Source of the DNA: Reyranella sp.
GTDB lineage: Bacteria; Pseudomonadota; Alphaproteobacteria; Reyranellales; Reyranellaceae
Direction: 5' to 3'
Assembly: GCA_019750135.1 (NCBI GenBank)
Contig: JAIEOV010000048.1
Span: forward strand, 99,074 to 163,073
Length of the DNA stretch: 64,000 nt
The position numbers and the translations under genes were made by a program. Under the pieces are notes generated by a model. It had not been told where the DNA came from and did not search any database. It saw only the letters and a program-made list of their open reading frames with translations. Shown here piece by piece: positions 1 through 8,202 of the stretch. Every line of letters starts with the position of its first letter. The stretch's first letter is position 1.

Positions 1-215
1 GGCGTCACCCGCCACACCACGTAGTAGCCGACGAAGCAGGCCAGGGCGAAGATGGTGAGCAGCGCCACGAACGGCATGTGGCCGTCGGGCAGCGCCGCCA
101 CCGGGCTCTGGGCCGCGGCGTCGATGATCTGCTGGGCCACGCCCTTGAGGCTGGTGGCGAGCTCCTGCGCCTGGGTCGCGAGCTTGGCGGCTTCGCCGGC
201 GATTCTGTCGTCCAT
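1..215 (-). CDS. pntAB: NAD(P) transhydrogenase subunit alpha part 2 (PntAB), partial at the window edge
   Basis: The first 71 codons of a small membrane subunit are visible and the C-terminus lies outside the window. It starts MDDRIAGEAAKLA, continues with an Ala/Gln-rich amphipathic stretch, and enters a hydrophobic segment (about residues 50-66, PFVALLTIFALACFVGYYVV). This matches the membrane part of the alpha subunit in bacteria that split PntA into two polypeptides. The family forms the proton channel of the inner-membrane transhydrogenase that reduces NADP+ with NADH. It lies 118 bp downstream of pntAA on the same strand, so the identification rests on both sequence and neighbour. pntB is expected next, beyond position 1. 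Confidence 0.85.
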   Translation of the reverse strand, partial: MDDRIAGEAAKLATQAQELATSLKGVAQQIIDAAAQSPVAALPDGHMPFVALLTIFALACFVGYYVVWRVT

Positions 216-247
216 TAGTGGCTCCCGAAACTGGCCAAGGACACTGC

Positions 248-320
248 TGTCATCCCGAGGCCGAAGGCCGAGGGACCTTTGAGGCCACAGGAAAGGTCCC
301 TCGCTGCGCTCGGGATGACA
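248..320. repeat. Intergenic palindrome, family C (GTCATCCCGAG type)
   Basis: This is an imperfect inverted repeat whose ends are TGTCATCCCGAG and CTCGGGATGACA, with an inner arm pair AGGGACCTTT / AAAGGTCCCT. A near-identical copy lies at 35268-35342. It fills most of the pntAA-pntAB gap. It could fold as a long hairpin in the RNA; its function is unknown. Confidence 0.8.
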
Positions 321-333
321 GGATTGATGATCA

Positions 334-1488
334 TCATGACGACTGCGCCAACGATGGATGAACAATCTGGCCGTTCTGGGTCACCAGCGTGCCCTTCACG
401 ACCTCGTCGTTGGTGTCGATCTTGAGCGCCTTGGTCTGCTTGTCGACCATGGGCGTGATGAAATTGAGCAGGTTGCGCGAGAACAACGACGAGGCGTCGG
501 TCGCGAGCTCGCCGGGCAGGTTGGCCGGGCCGACGATCTTCACGCCGTGCTTCTCGACCACCTTGCCGAACTCCGAGAGCGGGCAGTTGCCGCCCTGCTC
601 GACCGCCATGTCGACGATCACCGAGCCGGGCTTCATGGTCTTGACCATGTCCTCGCTCACCAGCACCGGCGCCTTGCGGCCGGGAATGAGGGCCGTGGTG
701 ATGACGATGTCCTGGGTCTTGATGTGGTCGGCCACCAGCGCGGCCTGCTTGGCCTGGTATTCGGGGCTCATCTGCTTGGCATAGCCGCCGGCGGTCTCGG
801 CCGCCTTGAACTCGTCGTCCTCGACGGCGACGAACTTGGCGCCGAGCGACTGCACCTGCTCCTTGGTGGCCGGGCGTACGTCGGTCGCCGTCACGATCGA
901 GCCGAGGCGGCGCGCCGTGGCGATCGCCTGCAGGCCGGCCACGCCGACTCCCATGATGAAGGCGCGCGAGGGTGCGAGCGTGCCGCCCGGCGTCATCATC
1001 TGCGGGAAGATGCGGCCGAACTGGTTGGCTGCCGCGAGGACCGCCTTGTAGCCCGCGAGGTTGGCCTGCGAGCTCAGTATGTCCATCGACTGCGCACGGG
1101 TGATGCGCGGGATCAATTCGAGGGCGAACGCGGTCACGCCCTTCGCCGCCAGCGCCGACACCAGCTCTGCATTGGTGAGCGCGCCCAGAGGCGACATCAG
1201 CACCTGGCCCTGGCGCAGCAAAGCGAGCTCGTCGACGCCGTCGGCCGCCGCCATGGGCCGCTGGATCTTGAAGACGATGTCGGCCGCCGCGGCCGCGGAT
1301 GCCGCATCCGGCACGATCGTTGCACCGGCCTCGGCATAGGCTGCATCGGTGTAGGCCGCGGCAACACCGGCACCGGCCTCGATCACGATCTCTTCCGCGC
1401 CCAACGCTTTCAGTTTCTTGACGGTCTCGGGAGTCGCGGCCACGCGGGTCTCATGTGGCCGGCGTTCTTTGAGAATGGCGATTTTCAT
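334..1488 (-). CDS. pntAA: NAD(P) transhydrogenase subunit alpha part 1 (PntAA)
   Basis: This 384-residue protein carries the NAD(H)-binding dI component of the proton-translocating transhydrogenase. The N-terminus MKIAILKERRPHETRVAATP is typical of the alanine dehydrogenase/PNT N-terminal domain. A Rossmann segment GVGVAGLQAIATARRLGS lies in the second half, and a VDMAVEQGGNCPLSE stretch follows near the C-terminus. The start is placed at 1488, because the frame upstream encodes a non-conserved Arg-rich tail. It is followed by pntAB, as in other alphaproteobacteria with a three-gene pnt operon. It is transcribed divergently from the dehydrogenase at 1629. The cytoplasmic dI domain exchanges hydride with the NADP-binding domain of PntB. 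Confidence 0.93.
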   Translation of the reverse strand: MKIAILKERRPHETRVAATPETVKKLKALGAEEIVIEAGAGVAAAYTDAAYAEAGATIVPDAASAAAAADIVFKIQRPMAAADGVDELALLRQGQVLMSPLGALTNAELVSALAAKGVTAFALELIPRITRAQSMDILSSQANLAGYKAVLAAANQFGRIFPQMMTPGGTLAPSRAFIMGVGVAGLQAIATARRLGSIVTATDVRPATKEQVQSLGAKFVAVEDDEFKAAETAGGYAKQMSPEYQAKQAALVADHIKTQDIVITTALIPGRKAPVLVSEDMVKTMKPGSVIVDMAVEQGGNCPLSEFGKVVEKHGVKIVGPANLPGELATDASSLFSRNLLNFITPMVDKQTKALKIDTNDEVVKGTLVTQNGQIVHPSLAQSS

Positions 1489-1628
1489 GGAGCAACGGGC
1501 CGGTTGGAGACGCGGAAAACGACTTTGCGCCGCACCTTGCACACGGCTTGCTTCTTTGCCAAGGCGCATTTTCGCCGCGTGGTAGACGAACGTTTACGGA
1601 CCGTGCAAGGCACAGGATACTGAGAAAC

Positions 1629-2624
1629 ATGGCTCAACGTCCCGTCATTCTCACCGGTTTCCATTTCACAAAAACCGCGCTCGCCGCCTTCTCCGATGGC
1701 TACGAGATCGCGGGTCACATGGACAGGCCCGACCCGGCGCTGGTTCCTGCCGCTGCCAAGCCGCATGTCCAGGCCCTGGTCACGACCGGCAGCGTCGGCG
1801 CCTCCGATGCGCTGATGGCGTCCATGCCGCGGCTGTCGCTGATCTGCTGCTACGGCACGGGCTATGAGCGCATGGATCTCGCCGCCGCGCGCAAGCGCAA
1901 CATCATGATCACGCACGGCGCCGACGCCAACGCCCCCGACGTCGCCGAGATGGCGGTCGGCATCCTGCTCGCCTCGACACGGCGCATCGTGCGTGCCGAC
2001 AAGATGATCCGCCGCGGCGACTGGACCAAGCGTATCCCCAACCGCTTCGGCCCCATCGCCGGCCTGACCGGCGGCAAGGTCGGCATCCTGGGCCTCGGCG
2101 CAATCGGCATGGAGTTCGTCAAGCGCATCAAGGGCTTCGACGTCGAGATCGGCTACTGCAACCGCAACAAGCGGACCGACGTCGACTTTGCCTACTTCCC
2201 CAACGTCATGGCGCTGGCGACCTGGTGCGACTACCTGATCGTCGCCTTGCGCTCCGACGCCTCCAACCGGCACATCATCAATGCCGAGGTGCTGAAGGCG
2301 CTGGGTCCGCGCGGTCATGTCCTGAACATCAGCCGCGGCTGGGCCGTCGACGAGGCGGCGCTCGCCGATGCCCTGCGCCACAACGTCATCGAGGGTGCGG
2401 CGCTCGACGTCTATGACGAGGAGCCGTACGAGGGCACGGAACTGCTGGGCCTCGACAACCTGGTGATGACCCCGCATTTCGGCGGCGGCACCGAGCATGC
2501 CCAGCGCCGCATGACCTCGCTGGTGCGTCGCAACCTCGATGCCCATTTCGCCGGCAAGCCGGTGATCTCGCCGGTGCCCGAGCTGCGCGACATGGCCGCT
2601 GTTCCGGACGGTCGGCTGCGTTAG
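1629..2624 (+). CDS. D-isomer specific 2-hydroxyacid dehydrogenase (glyoxylate/hydroxypyruvate reductase type)
   Basis: This 331-residue cytoplasmic NAD(P)-dependent oxidoreductase has the two-domain D-2-hydroxyacid dehydrogenase layout. The nucleotide-binding GxGxxG is at residues 155-160 (GLGAIG). The catalytic Arg lies in the region around ISRGWAVDE, the Glu in DEEPYEG, and the His in MTPHFGGGT. The start is ATG at 1629; an upstream in-frame extension to 1548 runs into the divergent pntAA promoter region and looks non-coding. The family reduces 2-oxo acids such as glyoxylate and hydroxypyruvate. The exact substrate cannot be read from sequence. It is a single gene ending at a family A palindrome. 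Confidence 0.88.
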   Translation: MAQRPVILTGFHFTKTALAAFSDGYEIAGHMDRPDPALVPAAAKPHVQALVTTGSVGASDALMASMPRLSLICCYGTGYERMDLAAARKRNIMITHGADANAPDVAEMAVGILLASTRRIVRADKMIRRGDWTKRIPNRFGPIAGLTGGKVGILGLGAIGMEFVKRIKGFDVEIGYCNRNKRTDVDFAYFPNVMALATWCDYLIVALRSDASNRHIINAEVLKALGPRGHVLNISRGWAVDEAALADALRHNVIEGAALDVYDEEPYEGTELLGLDNLVMTPHFGGGTEHAQRRMTSLVRRNLDAHFAGKPVISPVPELRDMAAVPDGRLR

Positions 2625-2626
2625 GT

Positions 2627-2685
2627 GGGAGCGCGGGCCTCTGGCCCGCATCATGATCATGAGCGGGCCAGAGGCCCGCGCTCCC
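2627..2685. repeat. Intergenic palindrome, family A (copy 1)
   Basis: Two perfect 23-nt arms (GGGAGCGCGGGCC... and its complement) flank a 13-nt centre that contains the palindrome TCATGATCATGA. It lies between two convergent genes, three bases after one stop and two before the other, so it may act as a bidirectional transcription terminator. Other copies are at 9171-9228 and 13284-13342. Confidence 0.88.
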
Positions 2686-2687
2686 AG

Positions 2688-3329
2688 CTATGCCGGCGGC
2701 TCGACCCCGATCTTCACGGGCGGGCTGCTGTCGCGTGCCGGTGCGTCCGTCCAGGCGTCGTAGTAGGCGCGCAGGGCCGAGGGGAAGCGGCGCAGCTCGG
2801 TGAAGATGCTGTACGGCGAATCGACGTCGCGCGCCTCGAAGCCCCAAGCCTCGATACCGGCATGACGCGCCTGGAACAGCGCGCGGCTAAGGTGAAAGCG
2901 CTGCGAGACGATGATGAGACGGTTCTGGCCGAAGACGTCGCGCGCGCGCAGCACCGAGTCCCAGGTGCGATAGCCCGCCGGATCGCTGTAGATCGCGGCC
3001 GGCGGCACGCCGCGCTCGACCAAGCCGGCGCGCATCGCGGCGGGCTCGTTGGGGCTGCCCGAGACGATGACGTATTTGACCTTGCCCGCCTTCCACAGCG
3101 CCGCGGCGGCATCGAGGCGATGGACGAAATAGACGTTGGGCCCGCCCTCCGGCCCGATCGGCGCCGTGCCCAGCACCAGCGCCACGTCGACGTTGGGCAG
3201 GCGCGCGACATCGCCGAACGATCGCTCCTCGGCCGTCTGGTCGAGCCGTCGCTCGGCAACCCACGCCAGCAGCACGACGGCGAGCGCCAGCGCACCCAGG
3301 CCGAACAGCGCGAACAGGATCAGGCGCAT
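2688..3329 (-). CDS. SanA/YdcF-type DUF218 membrane protein
   Basis: This 213-residue protein has one N-terminal membrane anchor (about residues 3-24) followed by a DUF218 domain. Features typical of the SanA branch are LVLGTAPIG, VYFVHRLDAA, IVSGSPNEPAAMRAGLVERG, the DPAGYRTWDSVLRAR stretch and IIVSQRFHLSRALF. SanA proteins affect envelope permeability and vancomycin sensitivity in enterobacteria, but their biochemical activity is not settled. The catalytic domain probably faces the periplasm. It is convergent with the dehydrogenase upstream and divergent from the ThDP enzyme at 3375. Confidence 0.85.
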   Translation of the reverse strand: MRLILFALFGLGALALAVVLLAWVAERRLDQTAEERSFGDVARLPNVDVALVLGTAPIGPEGGPNVYFVHRLDAAAALWKAGKVKYVIVSGSPNEPAAMRAGLVERGVPPAAIYSDPAGYRTWDSVLRARDVFGQNRLIIVSQRFHLSRALFQARHAGIEAWGFEARDVDSPYSIFTELRRFPSALRAYYDAWTDAPARDSSPPVKIGVEPPA

Positions 3330-3374
3330 GGGGTGCGCCTTGATCGCATGCGGCCGCCTCTATAGATCGGCAGC

Positions 3375-5000
3375 ATGCCCCGCCTCACCACTGCCGAAGC
3401 CACGGTCGAAACCCTCCTGCGCCATGGCATCGACACCGTCTATGCCCTGCCCGGTCTGCATCACGATCCACTGTTCGACGCCTTCTATCATGCCGCCGGG
3501 CGGTTGCGCGTGATTCATCCGCGCCACGAGCAGACCGCGGCCTACATGGCGCTGGGCGCGGCACTCGCGACGGGCAAGCCGCAAGCCTTCGCCGTCGTGC
3601 CGGGCCCGGGCATGCTGAATGCGGGCGCAGCGCTGCTCACCGCCTACGGCATGAACGCGCCGGTGATCGGCCTTTTCGGCCAGATCCCGCAGGCCGACAT
3701 CGACAAGGGCTTCGGCCATCTGCACGAGATCCACGACCAGCTCGGCCTCGTGCGCCACATCACCAAGTGGGCCGAGCGCATCCGGAGTCCGCAGGAGGCG
3801 CCGACGCTGGTGAGCCAGGCGGTGTGGCAGGCGACCACCGGCCGGCCGCGCCCCGTGGCGCTGGAGTGCGCGCTCGACACCTGGGCCAAGCGGGCCGAGG
3901 TGGTGCTGCCCGACGCACCCTTGCTGCGGCCTGCCGAGGCGATCGACGACGAGGCGATAACGGCGGCGGCCAGGATCCTGGGCGCGGCCGAGCGGCCGAT
4001 CATCGTGGTCGGCGGCGGCGCCATCGGCGCCAGCGCCGAGGTGATCGAGCTCGCCGAGATGCTGGAGGCGCCGGTCAGCTCTTACCGCCGCGGACGCGGC
4101 GTCGTCCCGAGCAGCCATCGGCTGGCCGTCGACATGCCGGTCGGCCATCGCCTGTGGAAGGACGCCGACGCCGTGCTGGCGGTGGGCACGCGCTTCTTCA
4201 TCCAGAATGGCAGCTGGGGCATCGACAAGGACCTCAAGGTCGTGCGCCTCGACATCGATCCCGACGAGCCCGAGCGCCTGCGCAAGCCCGACGTGACCTT
4301 GCTGGGCGACGCCGCACCGCAGCTGCGCGCACTGATCGCGGCATTGCCCAAGCACAACCGGCCGCGCAAATCCCGCGCCGAGGAGCTTTCAGGCCATCGC
4401 GCCTGGCTTGCCGAGCGCCTGTCGCGGCTCGAGCCACAGGTCTCGTTCCTGAAGGCGATCCGCGCGGCGCTGCCCGAGGACGGCATCTTCGTCGACGAGG
4501 TCTCGCAGATCGGCTTCGCCTCGCGCGTGGCGCTGCCCATCGAGAAACCGCGCACCTTCCTCTCGCCCGGCTACCAGGACAATCTCGGCTGGGGCTTCGG
4601 CACTGCGCTGGGCGCCAAGGCGGCGATGCCTGACCGAAAGGTGCTGGCAATCGCGGGCGACGGCGGCTTCATGTACCAGGTCGGCGAGCTCGCCACCGCA
4701 GTGCGCCACAATCTCGCGGTCGTCGTCGTGGTCTTCGACAATGCCGGCTTCGGCAACGTCAAGCGCATCCAGCAGCAGCACTACGGCAATCGCCTGATCG
4801 CGTCGGACCTGCACAACCCCGACTTCGTGAAGCTCGCCGAGAGTTTCGGCGTCGCCTCGTTCAAGGCGCTCGACGCGCGCCAGCTCGAGGACTGCCTGAA
4901 GAAGGCCTTCGCGCTCGATGCGCCGGCGCTGGTCTGGGTCCCGCACGGGGACGTGCCGAGCCCGTGGGACATGATCATGATGCCGAGGGTCAGAGGCTGA
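3375..5000 (+). CDS. Thiamine-diphosphate-dependent enzyme, acetolactate-synthase-like
   Basis: This 541-residue protein has the three-domain ThDP fold (PYR, central, PP). The catalytic Glu that activates ThDP is E52 in HPRHEQTAAYM. The ThDP/Mg motif GDGGFMYQ...FDNAGFGN lies at about residues 428-460. The central Rossmann-like domain has VVGGGAIGASAE. The family includes acetolactate synthase large subunits, benzoylformate decarboxylases and glyoxylate carboligases. No small regulatory subunit is nearby, so an ilvB role is unlikely; it is better called a ThDP-binding carboligase or decarboxylase of unknown substrate. It is a single-gene unit ending just before a family B palindrome. Confidence 0.88.
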   Translation: MPRLTTAEATVETLLRHGIDTVYALPGLHHDPLFDAFYHAAGRLRVIHPRHEQTAAYMALGAALATGKPQAFAVVPGPGMLNAGAALLTAYGMNAPVIGLFGQIPQADIDKGFGHLHEIHDQLGLVRHITKWAERIRSPQEAPTLVSQAVWQATTGRPRPVALECALDTWAKRAEVVLPDAPLLRPAEAIDDEAITAAARILGAAERPIIVVGGGAIGASAEVIELAEMLEAPVSSYRRGRGVVPSSHRLAVDMPVGHRLWKDADAVLAVGTRFFIQNGSWGIDKDLKVVRLDIDPDEPERLRKPDVTLLGDAAPQLRALIAALPKHNRPRKSRAEELSGHRAWLAERLSRLEPQVSFLKAIRAALPEDGIFVDEVSQIGFASRVALPIEKPRTFLSPGYQDNLGWGFGTALGAKAAMPDRKVLAIAGDGGFMYQVGELATAVRHNLAVVVVVFDNAGFGNVKRIQQQHYGNRLIASDLHNPDFVKLAESFGVASFKALDARQLEDCLKKAFALDAPALVWVPHGDVPSPWDMIMMPRVRG

Positions 5001-5006
5001 TCTCAT

Positions 5007-5079
5007 GCTCTTCCGGACCGCCGGCCTCCGGCCGGCCTCATGATCGTGAGCCGGCCAGAGGCCGGCGGTCCGGAAGAGC
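5007..5079. repeat. Intergenic palindrome, family B (copy 1)
   Basis: The outer arms are GCTCTTCCGGACCGCCGGCC and its complement. The centre CTCATGATCGTGAG resembles the core of family A. It sits between the convergent genes ending at 5000 and 5087. A second copy is at 28002-28072. Confidence 0.85.
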
Positions 5080-5086
5080 AAGACTT

Positions 5087-6001
5087 TCAGCGCAGGCTGT
5101 CGAGAATCTCCGCGAAGCCCGTTTTGCATGTGAAGCCCAACCGGTCGCGGGCCTTGCTCGCGTCGTAGACGCGGTCGATCGAATCGAACATCGTCCAGCC
5201 GCGCTTGTCGTAGAGTGCGCGATAGTCGGGGAAGTAGCGTGCCACGACCGCAGGCGCGTCGACGATCAGGTCGCGGCAATCCTCGCGCGAGAACGGTGTC
5301 ATGGCGGAAACGATGAAGGTGTCGAAGCCGATCGCCGGCGCCTTGTGCAGCGCCGCGACGTGCGCCTCCGCAGCATCCTCGACCGAGAGCCGGCGGAACA
5401 GGAACTCGTTGGCCTTTGTATTGTCGCCCGACTGCTCGATGGCATGCGCCATGTCGTCCTCCTCGGGGAAGAACCGCGAGGTGCGCAGGATCACGATCGG
5501 CAGCTTGTGCAGCTGGTTGAACAGCCGGCACAGCTCCTCGGCAGCGCGTTTGGTGACGCCGTAGATGTTGCGCGGCTCGAGCGGCCCCAGCGTCTCGTCG
5601 ATCCACATCGCCTCTCGGGCGCCGCCGGCCTTCCCGTCACGAATCTTCTGCGAGATCATCAGCGAAGTGGTCGAGGTGAAGACGAAGCGGTCGACCTTCG
5701 AGCCCGGCGCGACCGCCTCTTCCAGGAGGTTGAGCGTGCCCTGCACGTTCACCGCCACGAACTCGGAATTATCGTGGGTCTCGATGTGCGGCTTGTGGCG
5801 CGCCGCGGCATGCACGATCGCCTCGATGCCGTGGTCGCGCACGAGATGGCGCACCAGCTCCCGGTCGACGACCGAGCCCACGACCTCGGTGGTCGGGCCG
5901 GGCTCGGGATCGAGACCGAGGACCTTGTGGCCGTCGCGCACGAGCCGCGGCACCAGGGTCTGGCCGAGCCAACCCGACGATCCCGTCACCAGGATGTTCA
6001 T
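5087..6001 (-). CDS. NAD-dependent epimerase/dehydratase (extended SDR)
   Basis: This 304-residue protein begins with the Rossmann motif MNILVTGSSGWLG (GxxGxxG at residues 7-13). It has the extended-SDR catalytic YxxxK at Y147-K151 (NIYGVTKRAAEE), and TSTTSLM supplies the upstream catalytic Ser/Thr region. The family acts on nucleotide sugars or other carbonyl substrates; the substrate is not deducible here. The start overlaps the stop of the upstream DUF302 gene by four bases (ATGA), indicating translational coupling within the operon 8129-5087. Confidence 0.88.
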   Translation of the reverse strand: MNILVTGSSGWLGQTLVPRLVRDGHKVLGLDPEPGPTTEVVGSVVDRELVRHLVRDHGIEAIVHAAARHKPHIETHDNSEFVAVNVQGTLNLLEEAVAPGSKVDRFVFTSTTSLMISQKIRDGKAGGAREAMWIDETLGPLEPRNIYGVTKRAAEELCRLFNQLHKLPIVILRTSRFFPEEDDMAHAIEQSGDNTKANEFLFRRLSVEDAAEAHVAALHKAPAIGFDTFIVSAMTPFSREDCRDLIVDAPAVVARYFPDYRALYDKRGWTMFDSIDRVYDASKARDRLGFTCKTGFAEILDSLR

Positions 6002-6393
6002 CGTCCGCCCGCTTCGCCCGCAATGCTCGCCAGCACGTCGATCATCACGTCGACCGACCCGTCGTCCGTGATGCCATGACGGCGAAACAGCCAGGCCGGA
6101 TCATTGTAGGCGAGCGACGTGGCGCCCTTGTCGTCCTGCCAGATCAGCATCCTGAGCGGCAGGTCGATGGCAAGCGTCGGGGTCTTGCGCATGCTCGGCG
6201 TGCCGGCCCGTGGATTGCCGAACACGACGACCACCGTCGGCGGCAATTCCAGCCCGGCCTTGTCCGCCGCCGCGCCGTGGTCGATGCGGGCGAAGATCGT
6301 CATGCCGTGGCGCGTCACCGCGGCTTCGAGCCTCGCCTGCGTCATCGCCGGATCGTGCAAGCTCGGCACGACGCGCAATCCTTCAGTACTCAT
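5998..6393 (-). CDS. DUF302 domain protein (second of a tandem pair)
   Basis: This 131-residue cytoplasmic protein is nearly all one DUF302 domain. Marks are GMTIFARIDHGAAA, VVVFGNPRAGTP, LAIDLPLRMLIWQD and LAYNDPAWLFRRHGI. It is a clear paralogue of the gene at 6406. DUF302 proteins are small dimeric proteins of undetermined activity; some are fused to or neighbour thioredoxin-like or heavy-metal genes. There is no signal peptide. It overlaps the epimerase gene by four bases and lies 12 bp after its paralogue, so all are probably one transcript. Confidence 0.85.
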   Translation of the reverse strand: MSTEGLRVVPSLHDPAMTQARLEAAVTRHGMTIFARIDHGAAADKAGLELPPTVVVVFGNPRAGTPSMRKTPTLAIDLPLRMLIWQDDKGATSLAYNDPAWLFRRHGITDDGSVDVMIDVLASIAGEAGGR

Positions 6394-6405
6394 GGCCCGC
6401 CTCCG

Positions 6406-6798
6406 TCAACCCGTGGCTTCCCCGGCGACGTTGGCCAGCACGTCGTTCATCACCTCGGCACTTGCCTCATCGTCGACCGCGTGACGACGCAAGAGCCAGA
6501 TCGGATCGTTGTACGCGGCCCACGTCTCGCCCTTGGCGTCCTGCCAGACCAGCAGCTTCAGCGGCAGATCGATGGCCAGCGTCTGCGCCGTCTGCACCGT
6601 CGGCGCGCCCGCCTTGGCGTTGCCGAACATCAGGACGACCGTCGGACGCAGCGCCGCGCCGGCCGCCTCCGCCAATGCACCGTGATCGATGCGCGCGATG
6701 ACCTTCATCCCGTTGCGGGCAACGGCGGCCACGGCACGGTCGAGCGTCGTGACAGGATCGTGTCGACTCTTGAAGATGCGAAGACCTTCGATGCTCAC
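6406..6798 (-). CDS. DUF302 domain protein (first of a tandem pair)
   Basis: This 130-residue DUF302 protein has GMKVIARIDHGALA, VVLMFGNAKAGAP, LAIDLPLKLLVWQD and AAYNDPIWLLRRHAV, matching its neighbour at 5998 position by position. The C-terminus ends with a VMNDVLANVAGEAT helix that the paralogue shares (VMIDVLASIAGEAG). It overlaps the kinase gene upstream by four bases. The pair looks like a local gene duplication. The function is unknown. Confidence 0.85.
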   Translation of the reverse strand: MSIEGLRIFKSRHDPVTTLDRAVAAVARNGMKVIARIDHGALAEAAGAALRPTVVLMFGNAKAGAPTVQTAQTLAIDLPLKLLVWQDAKGETWAAYNDPIWLLRRHAVDDEASAEVMNDVLANVAGEATG

Positions 6799-8129
6799 AA
6801 TCCGGCCTCCGCGAGCGCCGCCTGTTGCCGCCGGGTCAGCGTCTCGATGTCGAAATCACCGACCAAGCCCTCGAACAGGCGATGCCAGTTGATCGAGGCG
6901 CGCAGGTGGATGAACACGGCGCCGAGCCCGATGGCGGCGCGGTCCATGAACACGAACTCGCGCGGCGGGCGCACGCCGCCCAGGCGACGCAGTTCGCCGA
7001 ACACGTTCTGCGCCATCTCGCGGCCATGGCCGTCGGCCATGCCCTCGGTGAGGCGGCGCGGCCTGTCGTCCATCAGCGGGCCATAGAGGAAGGCAGCCCA
7101 GCGGTTGAGCACGGCGATCATCTCCCGGCTGAGGCCCGTGAAGCCCCAATCCTCGTAGGCCGCCACGGCGCGGTCCTGGTCGTCGGTCATCAGCGCGCGA
7201 TAGAGCTCGATCGAGCCGCGCACGAAGCGCGGCGGGAAGATGCGCACGCAGCCGAAATCCATCAGGTTCACCGAGCCGTCAGGCCGTACCGTGTAGTTGC
7301 CGAGATGCGGATCGCCGTGGATCACGCCGTAGAAATAGAACGGCACGTACCAGGCACGGAACATATGGATGGCGAGCTGGTCTTTCTCCTCCTGCGAGCG
7401 GCTCTTCCAGTTGAGCAGCGGCTCGCCCTGCAGCCAGGTCATGGTCAGCAGCCGGTCGGTCGAATGCGAGGCCACGACCTCGGGCACGTGCACGTTCGGC
7501 TCGTCGCGCAGCATGTGGCGGTAGAGCGCGACGTGCCTGGCCTCGCGGCGATAGTCGAGCTCCTCGCGCAGGCGCGTGGTGATCTCGGCGTGGATCTCGT
7601 CGGTGCGGATGGCGGGATCGAAGCGCTGGCCGACGGCGAACACCAGCTTCAGCTGGTTGAGATCGGCTTCGAGCGCCGAAGCCATGTCGGGGTACTGCAG
7701 CTTGGCTGCGACCTCGGTGCCGTCGAGCAAGGTCGCGCGGTGGACCTGGCCCAGCGAGGCGGCGAACGATGCTTCCTTGTCGAAGCGGCCGAACTTCGCC
7801 TGCCAATCCGGCCCGAGCTCCGTTGCCATGCGCCTCCGCACGAAGGTCCAGCCCATGGCCGGCGCATTGGCCTGCAGCTGCGCCAGCTCGCGGGCGTATT
7901 CCGGCGGCAGGGCGTCGGGAATGGTGGCGATGAGCTGGGCGGCCTTCATCAGCGGACCTTTCAGTCCGCCCAGCGCAGCCTTCAGCTCCGAGGCGTGCTT
8001 GTCGCGATCGAGCGTCAAGCCGAGGTAACGCTGGCCGGCGAGCTTCACCGCCAACCCGCCGACCGAGCTGCCGACCCGGGCATAGCGCCCGAGCCGGCCG
8101 CCGAGGGAATCGCCCTCGTCCTGGCTCAT
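6795..8129 (-). CDS. ABC1/AarF-UbiB family atypical protein kinase
   Basis: This 444-residue protein carries the ABC1 kinase-like domain. The N-terminal GPLMKAAQ is the family's KxGQ-type motif, followed by DALPPEYARELAQLQ. The nucleotide-binding region has ASLGQVHRATL and EVAAKLQYP. The catalytic loop is GVIHGDPHLGNY, and the metal-binding motif is LMDFGCVR. UbiB/AarF/COQ8 proteins support ubiquinone synthesis as ATPases acting on lipid intermediates. The start is placed at the ATG at 8129 (MSQDEGDSLGG), because the 22 upstream codons look like leader. It is coupled by ATGA to the DUF302 pair. Confidence 0.88.
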   Translation of the reverse strand: MSQDEGDSLGGRLGRYARVGSSVGGLAVKLAGQRYLGLTLDRDKHASELKAALGGLKGPLMKAAQLIATIPDALPPEYARELAQLQANAPAMGWTFVRRRMATELGPDWQAKFGRFDKEASFAASLGQVHRATLLDGTEVAAKLQYPDMASALEADLNQLKLVFAVGQRFDPAIRTDEIHAEITTRLREELDYRREARHVALYRHMLRDEPNVHVPEVVASHSTDRLLTMTWLQGEPLLNWKSRSQEEKDQLAIHMFRAWYVPFYFYGVIHGDPHLGNYTVRPDGSVNLMDFGCVRIFPPRFVRGSIELYRALMTDDQDRAVAAYEDWGFTGLSREMIAVLNRWAAFLYGPLMDDRPRRLTEGMADGHGREMAQNVFGELRRLGGVRPPREFVFMDRAAIGLGAVFIHLRASINWHRLFEGLVGDFDIETLTRRQQAALAEAGL

Positions 8130-8202
8130 GGCCGGCTCACAGATGAAGTGTCCCGCATCCCGACCGATATAGGGTCGAACGGGGTGCGTTGCCACCTCGA
8201 CG

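Noticed and set aside
1535..1610. Widely spaced inverted pair CCTTGCAC / GTGCAAGG in the pntAA-dehydrogenase gap
   Set aside because: The arms are 60 bases apart and short, so the chance of a random match is high.
358..1623. 421-codon plus-strand frame opposite pntAA
   Set aside because: It is a shadow of pntAA with no recognisable domain.
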